Of a stretch of DNA of 5,469 nt, positions 1-5,428 are shown in pieces. Origin of the DNA: Chloroflexi bacterium RBG_13_46_14 (lineage in GTDB: Bacteria; Chloroflexota; Dehalococcoidia; Dehalococcoidales; UBA2162); NCBI GenBank assembly GCA_001796415.1, contig MGML01000127.1, positions 6,941-12,409 of the forward strand, given 5' to 3'. Under the pieces are notes generated by a model. It was given only the letters and a program-made list of their open reading frames with translations, was not told the origin of the DNA and searched no databases. How positions within the stretch are numbered: position 1 is the first letter of the stretch; every line of letters starts with the position of its first letter. The translations under genes were made by a program, and so were the position numbers.

Positions 1-827
1 TTGGCAATGATAATATTACCTTCAATATCTGTCATGATAACCCCGTCGGCAATGTTATCGAGTATACCTGATAATCTTGTCCGATCCTCAGTCATGCGAT
101 TAACCATTTCCGCTAACTTTATAGACATCTGGTTGAAAGAACGGGCAAGCTCACCCGTTTCATCCATTGCACCTGTATCGATTCTCTGGTTTAACTCACC
201 GGAGGCTATCCGCCTGGAAGCTTTCGTCACGTCTCTTACAGGCCTGGTGATTATACGCGCGAGAAGCCACCCTGAAATGATAACCATTACTATGGTTATC
301 AATAACGCAACGATGATGCTGGCAACAACACTACCGACCATGTTGTTAACTTCTGTCAAAGGAAGCGCTACACGCACTGCTCCGATAACCATGCCTTCGG
401 ATGTAACAGGGACGGCGATATATATCATTTCGTACCCAAGGGTTGTGCTGAATCGGCTGCTTTCTCCATAACCTTCAGTCAGAGCAGAGCTGAATTCAGG
501 CCTGCCAGCATGATTTTCCATTGCGGCAGCGTCTTCTTGGGAATCAACGAGAACCGTACCGTCTGCATCAATCACGGTAATTCTTTCTTCAAGGGTTTGC
601 CCTGCCCTCATTATTTCGGATAACAAACTATCTTTTTCAGAATCATTAGAAAGGTAGTCACGGCTGATTCCGGCGAGCAATGTTGCCTGACCAGTAAGAC
701 TGTTACGCAGACTGTCCATCTGAAGACTGCGTACGTGGTTCGTAAGGTATATTCCAAATCCGGACATGACGATCAGTATGAGAATTGCGAAGGCTAGAGT
801 TATTCGCCATTGAATACTTCGAAACAT
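1..827 (-). CDS. PhoR/ResE-type membrane sensor histidine kinase, N-terminal part (runs off the window)
   Basis: This gene encodes the sensor half of a two-component system. Reading the minus strand from ATG at 827 gives 275 open codons with no stop before the edge. Residues about 9-28 form the first membrane helix. Residues about 30-162 form an extracytoplasmic sensor domain of the PhoR/WalK type, with ITVIDADGTVLVDS at 83-96, ENHAGRPE at 104-111 and MIYIAVPV at 134-141. Residues about 163-187 form the second helix. A HAMP linker follows at about 188-240, with the conserved TRPV proline (P196) and DETGELA at 222-228. A PAS domain begins near 250 (ILDNIADGVIMTD). The HisKA and ATPase domains must lie beyond the left edge. 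The start is one base after the stop of the response regulator gene (TAA-T-ATG), so the two are probably co-translated and partners. Only a weak GGCAGAG precedes the ATG. The signal is unknown; phosphate is a family-based possibility only. Confidence 0.93.
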   Translation of the reverse strand, partial: MFRSIQWRITLAFAILILIVMSGFGIYLTNHVRSLQMDSLRNSLTGQATLLAGISRDYLSNDSEKDSLLSEIMRAGQTLEERITVIDADGTVLVDSQEDAAAMENHAGRPEFSSALTEGYGESSRFSTTLGYEMIYIAVPVTSEGMVIGAVRVALPLTEVNNMVGSVVASIIVALLITIVMVIISGWLLARIITRPVRDVTKASRRIASGELNQRIDTGAMDETGELARSFNQMSIKLAEMVNRMTEDRTRLSGILDNIADGVIMTDIEGNIIIA

Positions 828-828
828 A

Positions 829-1524
829 TTACTCTGCCAGCTTGTATCCGGCTCCACGCACTGTTATCAGTTTCTCCGGTTTTGAAGGATCAGTCTCAAT
901 TTTCTGTCTCAGCCACCTGATATGAACATCAACAGTCCTGGTGTCGCCTGCAAAGTCGTATCCCCACACTTTCTCCAGCAGTTGCTCCCGACTAAATACA
1001 AAACCCCTATTGACAGCGAGGAAGACCAGCAGATCATATGCTTTGGGAGATAATTCCAGTTTCTGCCCGGAAACAGTTATCCTGTGCCTTTCGGTATCGA
1101 TTTCAAGATTACTAATTATTATCGTCTTATTTATAGAGTCAGGTTGAGTGACGGTCATACCGGCGCGACGAAGCAATGCTCTGACTCGGGCAAGTAGTTC
1201 TCGCATACTGAAAGGCTTGGTCATGTAATCATCGGCGCCGACTTCCAGACCGATAATTTTATCCACTTCTTCATTCCTGGCAGTAAGTATTAATATGGGT
1301 ACAGTCATTTCTTTCCTGAGAATCCGGCATACTTCAAGACCATTTAGTCCGGGGAGCATTATATCCAGGATAATAATATCTGGTTTTTCTCTGCGGGCTG
1401 ATTCAACGGCTTCTTCACCGTTCATCGAGGTTATGACGGTATAACCTTCCTTTTTTATATTATAAACCAGGGTATCCAGAAGGTTGCGATCATCTTCAAC
1501 AATCAGGATCTTACTTCCACTCAT
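829..1524 (-). CDS. OmpR/PhoB-family response regulator
   Basis: This is a 231-residue two-domain transcription factor of the usual family length. The receiver domain spans about 5-120, with the acidic pair D11/D12, phosphoacceptor D54 in LDIMLPGLNG, switch residue T81 and the invariant lysine K103 in YMTKPF. The winged-helix DNA-binding domain spans about 131-231, with ELSPKAYDLLVFL, a recognition-helix region TRTVDVHIRWLRQKIE and the terminal hairpin VRGAGYKL. These features place it in the PhoB/PhoP/WalR group. It is phosphorylated by a kinase, almost certainly the one encoded one base downstream. The ATG at 1524 is chosen because it leaves the normal short lead before the first beta strand (KILIVEDD). 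The bases just before it (GTCAGG) put any SD-like AGG directly against the ATG, too close for normal spacing. The regulon cannot be read from this window, so a PhoB name would be an inference. Confidence 0.97.
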   Translation of the reverse strand: MSGSKILIVEDDRNLLDTLVYNIKKEGYTVITSMNGEEAVESARREKPDIIILDIMLPGLNGLEVCRILRKEMTVPILILTARNEEVDKIIGLEVGADDYMTKPFSMRELLARVRALLRRAGMTVTQPDSINKTIIISNLEIDTERHRITVSGQKLELSPKAYDLLVFLAVNRGFVFSREQLLEKVWGYDFAGDTRTVDVHIRWLRQKIETDPSKPEKLITVRGAGYKLAE

Positions 1525-1533
1525 CCTGACATA

Positions 1534-1563
1534 AGTATATCGCTAAAAGGGTTAACTGAACAA
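1534..1563 (-). promoter_or_regulatory. Candidate sigma70-type promoter for the response regulator/kinase pair
   Basis: On the minus strand a TATACT -10 element (1539-1534, five of six consensus bases) lies 18 bases after a poor -35 match, TTGTTC (1563-1558). Initiation about seven bases past the -10 would fall two or three bases before the ATG at 1524, giving an almost leaderless mRNA. The element lies in the 61-base gap after the MFS stop. The pair could also be transcribed by read-through from the MFS gene, since no terminator hairpin is visible in the gap. Confidence 0.4.
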
Positions 1564-1585
1564 TCTGAGAAAAAATATACAGTAT

Positions 1586-2806
1586 TTATGACTGCTTTCG
1601 CGCTGCAGGACCTGTTTCGGGCAGTAAAAGCCCGGCTACCATCATACCGAATGAGAGTATTATGAAAGTAAGAAATCCCGGCAGGTAAGAACCGGTACTG
1701 TCGACAAGGGCTCCTACAACAAGCGGGCTGACAAAATTCCCAAGGTTACCGCCAACCTGCATCATAGCGATGACTATCACTCCCGAGCGTACCGATATTC
1801 CTGGAATTTCCATAGGGATAGTAAATAAACTGGATACACAGATACCGCCGCCTATACCGAACAGTGCCACACCCGTGTAAATAGCGGCAGGATTATTGAA
1901 AAGTACTGCAAACAGGGCTGCCAGACCTGTAATCAGCCCGGAAGCAATTATAAAAGGTTTTCTCTTGCCCAGTCTTGTGGAGAGTATACCTCCGGCGATA
2001 CTGGCGATTGTACCGCCAATCGTCGCAATTGTGAGTATAGAACTGGCCTTATCCAGGGGAATATTGAAAACAGAATAATAATAATCCGGGAGCCAGGAAC
2101 CGATGGCATTACCCAGTGCCCAGGATACCGTTACGGACAGTGTCATCAGGAGTGCCGCCCGGTTTGTCAGTATCTTCCTGAAACCAAGATCAGGGCGTTT
2201 TTCAAGAATTTGAGATCCTGGTTCAGTTTGCTCAGTGGTCTTTTCAACATCCCTGCCTAATACCAACCAGGCTACAGCGCCTACCAGCGCAAAAGCCCCA
2301 TAAATGATTATCGGCGCATTCCATGCAAGTGCATTCGCAATAGGAATCGTTACAGCAAAGGCTATGCCGTTTCCGATGTTAATAAAACTCATACTGATTC
2401 CATTCACAATAGGAAGCTCACGATTATTGAACCATTCTGCAGTAATGGCCGTCGCTACAGGGATTATTATGGCAGTTCCCATAGCGAAGCACATTCTGAA
2501 AAACAGTAACAGGAGATATCCCCTGGTAAAGAAGGCAAGTGTACCCATCGCCAGGCAGAACGCTCCTACGGTAAACATCTTTTTCAGACCAAAGCGGTCG
2601 ACCAGCGAGTTCACCGGAAGCGACACCACGGCAATAGTGAGGGGTGCAATAGAGGCATACCAGCCGGCAGCACTGCGACTGAGATCGAATTCCTGTATCA
2701 TGAGGGGAAGTAAAGGCCCGGCTGAAGCCCAAATTATCCCAACGGAGATACGAACCAGGATTACCGATATAATTATTACAAACCGGTAGCGGCTATTTGT
2801 ATTCAA
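1586..2806 (-). CDS. Major facilitator superfamily (MFS) transporter, substrate unknown
   Basis: This gene encodes an inner-membrane secondary transporter of about 406 residues, the usual size for a 12-helix MFS protein. The N-terminal half carries the loop 2-3 motif A as NSLVDRFGLKK (66-76) and a TM4 arginine (R104). It also has AEWFNNRELP (123-132), a pattern common after TM4 in CynX/NimT- and OFA-like members. A charged central loop lies at about 185-213. The C-terminal half repeats motif A as STRLGKRK (about 276-283) and has a glycine-rich late helix, GGNLGNFVSPLVVG (about 351-364), broadly reminiscent of anion and organic-acid MFS carriers. The substrate cannot be assigned. Translation is taken from TTG at 2806 because an in-frame TAG lies immediately upstream and the next Met (residue 36) would remove the first helix. 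It is transcribed toward the regulator/kinase pair with a 61-base gap, so it may share their operon or be their target. Confidence 0.93.
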   Translation of the reverse strand: MNTNSRYRFVIIISVILVRISVGIIWASAGPLLPLMIQEFDLSRSAAGWYASIAPLTIAVVSLPVNSLVDRFGLKKMFTVGAFCLAMGTLAFFTRGYLLLLFFRMCFAMGTAIIIPVATAITAEWFNNRELPIVNGISMSFINIGNGIAFAVTIPIANALAWNAPIIIYGAFALVGAVAWLVLGRDVEKTTEQTEPGSQILEKRPDLGFRKILTNRAALLMTLSVTVSWALGNAIGSWLPDYYYSVFNIPLDKASSILTIATIGGTIASIAGGILSTRLGKRKPFIIASGLITGLAALFAVLFNNPAAIYTGVALFGIGGGICVSSLFTIPMEIPGISVRSGVIVIAMMQVGGNLGNFVSPLVVGALVDSTGSYLPGFLTFIILSFGMMVAGLLLPETGPAARKQS

Positions 2807-2823
2807 CTAAGAGCAGTCTAGTC

Positions 2824-2854
2824 ATTATATTTTTATACCAGATTAATAATACAA
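2824..2854 (-). promoter_or_regulatory. Candidate promoter for the MFS gene
   Basis: On the minus strand a perfect TATAAT (2829-2824) lies 17 bases before the TTG start at 2806. A weak TTGTAT (2854-2849) sits 19 bases upstream of it, a slightly long spacer. The predicted 5' untranslated region is about 10 bases with no Shine-Dalgarno sequence, which matches the nearly leaderless layout proposed for the response regulator gene on this strand. Confidence 0.45.
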
Positions 2855-2894
2855 CCGAGGTGCCCGGTATATCAATTTTCCGGACACTTGATTA

Positions 2895-2903
2895 TGGTAT
2901 ACT
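2895..2903 (+). promoter_or_regulatory. Extended -10 promoter element facing the sensor kinase
   Basis: TGGTATACT matches the TGn-TATAAT extended -10 form, which can work without a good -35; none is visible at the expected distance (about 2875-2880). Initiation near 2910 would give a leader of about 22 bases to the possible short ORF at 2932 and about 190 bases to the kinase start at 3098. It is the best plus-strand promoter candidate in this gap. Confidence 0.4.
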
Positions 2904-2931
2904 ACTGGGACTATATTCCGGGAGGGGTACA

Positions 2932-3006
2932 TTGATAACGGATAGTTACCGTGAAGACGAAATCCAGGCACTGATTGCTATGATATATTTTAGGCATATC
3001 TACTGA
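2932..3006 (+). CDS. Possible short ORF or leader peptide (24 residues), TTG start
   Basis: A TTG at 2932 is preceded by GGGAGGGG (2920-2927). Its GGAGG core lies six bases from the start codon, near-ideal spacing and the second-best ribosome binding site in the window. The frame encodes 24 residues beginning MITDSYREDEIQ and ending IYFRHIY, then TGA. It is not recognised as any known family. It lies just downstream of an extended -10 element and 91 bases before the sensor kinase start, which lacks a clear ribosome binding site. It could therefore be a leader peptide, a small protein, the remnant of a lost gene, or a chance combination. No attenuator hairpin or run of regulatory codons was seen. 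Confidence 0.25.
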   Translation: MITDSYREDEIQALIAMIYFRHIY

Positions 3007-3097
3007 GTGAATATACATTTAAATCCCGATTACTTCCGGCTTCAGATATATTAAAATAAGTGTACATGATAGAGTAACAGGTCGAAATAAATCCTGA

Positions 3098-4618
3098 ATG
3101 AAGAAGAAGTATCCATATCCCGCTAATCGGAGTAACAGGAGTATTAACCCTTCTTTTCGTTCTATGCTCGTGGATATCCTGTCAAAGCGCAGTTTTCACG
3201 TAATTTTATTAAGTCTACTTTTTATTTATTACAGTTTGATCTATTACTTCGGCGAGATTGTGGATATTACCAACTGGGAATTTCTCCGCTGGGATTTCTT
3301 TTACAGTGTGCACGACATTCATCGTCTATTCTTCCTTATTCCCGTCATCTATACAGGCTATATCTTCCGTATAAGGTGGTCACTGGTTGTTACGTTTGCC
3401 GCTTTCCTGGTCTTTCTACCGCGGGCTTTGTTCATATCACCGTTTACCGATCCGCTTATCAGAATAATTTTATTTACGCTGCTATCCGGCATCGTCGGTA
3501 CTTTAACCGGACTGTTCAGGAATGAATCCGAACGCCGCTCTTCTCTGGAAATTACTGTAAAAACGGAGAGGGATAAAATGCTGGGCATCCTGAATAGAAT
3601 GGAAGATGGAGTCCTTATTACAGGACCTGACTATATAATCCGTTTCATGAATCCGAGTATGTCAAGAGAATTTGGAGATAGTATCGGCGCCAGATGTTAT
3701 GAATATCTGCAAGGACTGAAAGAACCCTGTTCCGAATTATGCTGTTTGAACAATCCGGATGGATCTCCGGAAAGGCGTGAATACTCGTTTAACGACGGAA
3801 GAACCTATGATGTAATACTCTCTCCTTATATCGATACTGACGGGGCGGTATGTCAACTGTCTACATTCAGAAATATTACACAGAGAAAAATGGTTGAGAA
3901 TGAATTGAAGGAACTCAACCAGATGAAATCGGAACTCCTGTCCAATGTATCTCACGAATTACGTTCTCCCTTAACCTCTATCAAAGGAACCGTCAGCAGC
4001 CTGTTACAGAAAGATATCACACTGAGTGCTGATGAAACGGACATGCTCCTGACCGGTGTAAGTGAGGAGACGGACAGACTGATAAGTCTCGTTACCAACC
4101 TGCTTAACATGAGCCGCCTTGAAGCTGGTGCCTGGTACCCGGACAGGGAATCCTGCTATATCCAGGATATAATAAACGAAGTGATGGAGAGACAGAAATG
4201 GTCGAGTAAAAAACGCGTCGTTAAATCCGATATCGAGCCTGATATACCACCCGTGTTCGCTGACAGCACACAGATAAGACAGGTAATTATGAATCTGATG
4301 GAAAACGCTATCGCCTACTCAGAAGAAGGCAGCACTATAAACATATCAGCGAAAACAGATAGGGATATGGTTCAGATCAGTGTAACCGATAATGGAGATG
4401 GAATACCGCCGGAAGACTTAGGAAAAGTATTCGATAAATTCTACCGCGGATCCCAGAACCGACGTCAGCCGGGCGGTACCGGGCTGGGACTCGCTATATG
4501 CAAATCCATAATCGATAATCACGATGGCAAGATATGGGTAGATAGCAGACTCGGCCAGGGTTCTGTGTTTTACTTCACGTTACCGATAGCCCGTTCCGAG
4601 AAAAAAAATGATGACTAA
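3098..4618 (+). CDS. Membrane-bound PAS sensor histidine kinase
   Basis: This 506-residue hybrid-free sensor kinase has a basic N-terminal tail (1-31) followed by four predicted membrane helices (about 34-52, 77-92, 94-113, 119-140). Between the first two lies a conserved-looking stretch, FYSVHDIHRLFFLIPV (68-83). A short linker (about 141-158) leads to a PAS domain at about 160-262 that holds a cysteine cluster (C200, C211, C215, C216, with C252 further on). HisKA follows, with the phosphorylated H286 in SNVSHELRSPLTS. The ATPase domain has the N box (N399, N403), DNGDGIP (431-437), an F box (F445-F448) and GGTGLGL (459-465). All catalytic motifs are intact. The membrane part has no large periplasmic loop, so the signal is likely sensed within the membrane or by the PAS domain. 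It overlaps the next regulator gene by 11 bases, marking that protein as its partner. The ATG at 3098 lacks a clear Shine-Dalgarno; Met23 is an alternative start that would keep all helices. Confidence 0.96.
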   Translation: MKKKYPYPANRSNRSINPSFRSMLVDILSKRSFHVILLSLLFIYYSLIYYFGEIVDITNWEFLRWDFFYSVHDIHRLFFLIPVIYTGYIFRIRWSLVVTFAAFLVFLPRALFISPFTDPLIRIILFTLLSGIVGTLTGLFRNESERRSSLEITVKTERDKMLGILNRMEDGVLITGPDYIIRFMNPSMSREFGDSIGARCYEYLQGLKEPCSELCCLNNPDGSPERREYSFNDGRTYDVILSPYIDTDGAVCQLSTFRNITQRKMVENELKELNQMKSELLSNVSHELRSPLTSIKGTVSSLLQKDITLSADETDMLLTGVSEETDRLISLVTNLLNMSRLEAGAWYPDRESCYIQDIINEVMERQKWSSKKRVVKSDIEPDIPPVFADSTQIRQVIMNLMENAIAYSEEGSTINISAKTDRDMVQISVTDNGDGIPPEDLGKVFDKFYRGSQNRRQPGGTGLGLAICKSIIDNHDGKIWVDSRLGQGSVFYFTLPIARSEKKNDD

Positions 4619-5303
4619 AAAGACCAGAATACTTATCGCTGATGATGAACCGAAGATACGCATGTTTCTCCGCGCTAACCTGAACGCCCGTGGATATGAA
4701 GTACACCTGGCCCAGGATGGGCTTGAGGCTGTAGAAATGGCAGGACAGGTACTCCCTGATCTCATCATCCTCGACGTAAATATGCCCAGGATGAACGGCA
4801 TCGATGCCTGTCGCCGGATACGGGAATGGGCTGATATGCCAATTATTATTCTCAGCGTAAGAGATGAGGAAAAAGACAAAGTCAGGGCACTGGATGAAGG
4901 CGCCGACGACTATGTGACCAAGCCATTCGGAATGGAGGAACTGCTGGCGCGGATGCGTGTTGCTCTCAGGCGTACTTCCCGTGCTACAATTGAAATTCCA
5001 GTTTTCCGGGCAGGAAATCTGAAAATCGACTTCACAAGCAGACTGGTCAGCATAAACGATAAAGAGATCAAGCTGACACGGACTGAATATGAACTACTGG
5101 CATATCTAGCCAATAATGCAGGTAAGGTACTGACTCATCGAGAAATCCTGCACAGTGTCTGGGGGCCAGAGTACGGTGATGAACTAGAATATGTCCGCAC
5201 TTTCATTAACCAGCTCAGGCGTAAAATAGAAGAAGATCAGGCAAATCCGCGGTACATTATCACGGAACAACGTATCGGTTACCGTTTCGTGAAGCCATCC
5301 TGA
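4608..5303 (+). CDS. KdpE-like OmpR-family response regulator
   Basis: This 231-residue transcription factor has a receiver domain at about 6-122: D12/D13, phosphoacceptor D56 in LDVNMPRMNG, S83 and K105 in VTKPF. Its winged-helix DNA-binding domain lies at about 134-231. Several stretches match the KdpE subgroup closely: ILSVRDEEKDKVRALDEGAD, LTRTEYELLAYLANNAGKVL, VWGPEYGDELEYVR and the terminal IGYRF. The sensor kinase upstream, however, is not KdpD (no KdpD or Usp domain), and no kdpFABC genes are visible, so a potassium role should not be assumed. ATG codons at 4608 and 4611 are both possible starts inside the end of the kinase gene, preceded by an A8 tract and only GAG as a weak Shine-Dalgarno; translation is probably coupled to the kinase. 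Its likely target is the direct-repeat region just downstream. Confidence 0.96.
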   Translation: MMTKKTRILIADDEPKIRMFLRANLNARGYEVHLAQDGLEAVEMAGQVLPDLIILDVNMPRMNGIDACRRIREWADMPIIILSVRDEEKDKVRALDEGADDYVTKPFGMEELLARMRVALRRTSRATIEIPVFRAGNLKIDFTSRLVSINDKEIKLTRTEYELLAYLANNAGKVLTHREILHSVWGPEYGDELEYVRTFINQLRRKIEEDQANPRYIITEQRIGYRFVKPS

Positions 5304-5322
5304 GATTGAACGATTATCCAAA

Positions 5323-5373
5323 TCCTTATAAATTCCTTATAGCTTTCCGTTTTATCCTTATACCTTCCTTACG
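5323..5373 (+). repeat. Phased TCCTTATA direct repeats, likely response-regulator operator
   Basis: TCCTTATA occurs at 5323, 5334 and 5355, with TCCTTACG at 5366. A degenerate copy (TCCGTTTT) sits at 5346. The starts of the four good copies are 11, 21 and 11 bases apart, so all lie on about the same DNA face, two pairs separated by two helical turns. OmpR-family regulators (PhoB is the model) bind tandem half-sites spaced 11 bases apart as head-to-tail dimers. The array lies 19 bases after the KdpE-like regulator gene. Its last copy is centred near -33 relative to the start point predicted from the -10 at 5390, replacing a -35 box as in activated promoters. Binding by the adjacent regulator is inference. 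Confidence 0.65.
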
Positions 5374-5415
5374 GTTGTAACCCTAAACTTACACTAGGGA
5401 AAGGGTACACAATCC
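5373..5415 (+). repeat. Imperfect inverted repeat spanning the -10 region
   Basis: GGTTGTAACCCT (5373-5384) pairs with AGGGTACACAATCC (5402-5415) apart from small bulges. A second dyad inside it, CCCTA (5381-5385) and TAGGG (5395-5399), has a nine-base loop and shares part of the left arm. Either could be an operator over the promoter, and transcript initiated near 5402 would contain only the right arm, so an mRNA hairpin is unlikely. The match is modest and may be chance. Confidence 0.25.
5390..5395 (+). promoter_or_regulatory. Candidate -10 element for the right-edge gene
   Basis: TACACT matches TATAAT at four of six positions. Seventeen bases upstream lies CCTTAC (5367-5372), not a -35 box but part of the last direct repeat, which suggests an activator-dependent promoter. 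Initiation near 5402 would leave a leader of about 27 bases including the AAGGAGG ribosome binding site. Confidence 0.4.
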
Positions 5416-5422
5416 AAGGAGG
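5416..5422 (+). promoter_or_regulatory. Strong Shine-Dalgarno AAGGAGG for the right-edge gene
   Basis: AAGGAGG is a near-perfect complement to the 16S rRNA tail and ends six bases before ATG at 5429. It is by far the strongest ribosome binding site in the window and contrasts with the regulator, kinase and transporter genes, which have weak or none. It suggests a product made at high level. Confidence 0.85.
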
Positions 5423-5428
5423 ACTAAA

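Larger units (their letters stand above)
2807..3097. other. Divergent intergenic region between the MFS gene and the plus-strand sensor kinase
   Basis: These 291 AT-rich bases separate two blocks transcribed away from each other. They contain the minus-strand MFS promoter candidate near 2824-2854, a plus-strand extended -10 near 2895-2903 and a possible short ORF at 2932-3006. Near 3047-3057 an AT-rich stretch (TATATT and TAAAAT) could serve as a -10 for the sensor kinase gene, but no convincing -35 accompanies it. No RNA gene, terminator hairpin or clear operator repeat was seen. An open frame running back through the region from 3006 to 2797 has no protein-like character before the TTG at 2932. 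Confidence 0.6.

Noticed and set aside
1..471. Plus-strand open frame of 156 codons at the left edge
   Set aside because: It is antisense to the sensor kinase N-terminus, whose HAMP, PAS and sensor motifs on the minus strand are unmistakable.
1525..1585. Possible terminator between the MFS and regulator genes
   Set aside because: A run of T on the minus strand follows only the short palindrome ATACTGTAT. There is no GC-rich stem, so an intrinsic terminator is not supported.
2424..2732. Second minus-strand frame of 102 codons inside the MFS gene
   Set aside because: It is an out-of-frame reading of an intact transporter gene with no domain character.
2304..2789. Plus-strand open frame of 161 codons
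   Set aside because: It lies fully antisense to the MFS gene. Its hydrophobic content reflects the complementary strand of membrane-helix codons, and it has no recognisable motif.
2937..2952. Short dyad ACGG ... CCGT in the divergent region
   Set aside because: The arms are only four bases and unremarkable in a region of this size.
2807..3097. Search for TCCTTATA repeats upstream of the plus-strand kinase, as evidence of autoregulation
   Set aside because: No copy with the 11-base spacing was found, so autoregulation through this site is not supported.
4580..4879. Minus-strand frame of 99 codons
   Set aside because: It is antisense to the receiver domain of the KdpE-like regulator and rich in Ser/Arg, as expected from a shadow frame.
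5304..5322. Terminator after the KdpE-like regulator gene
   Set aside because: No hairpin followed by a T run is visible. Transcription may continue into the gene at 5429.
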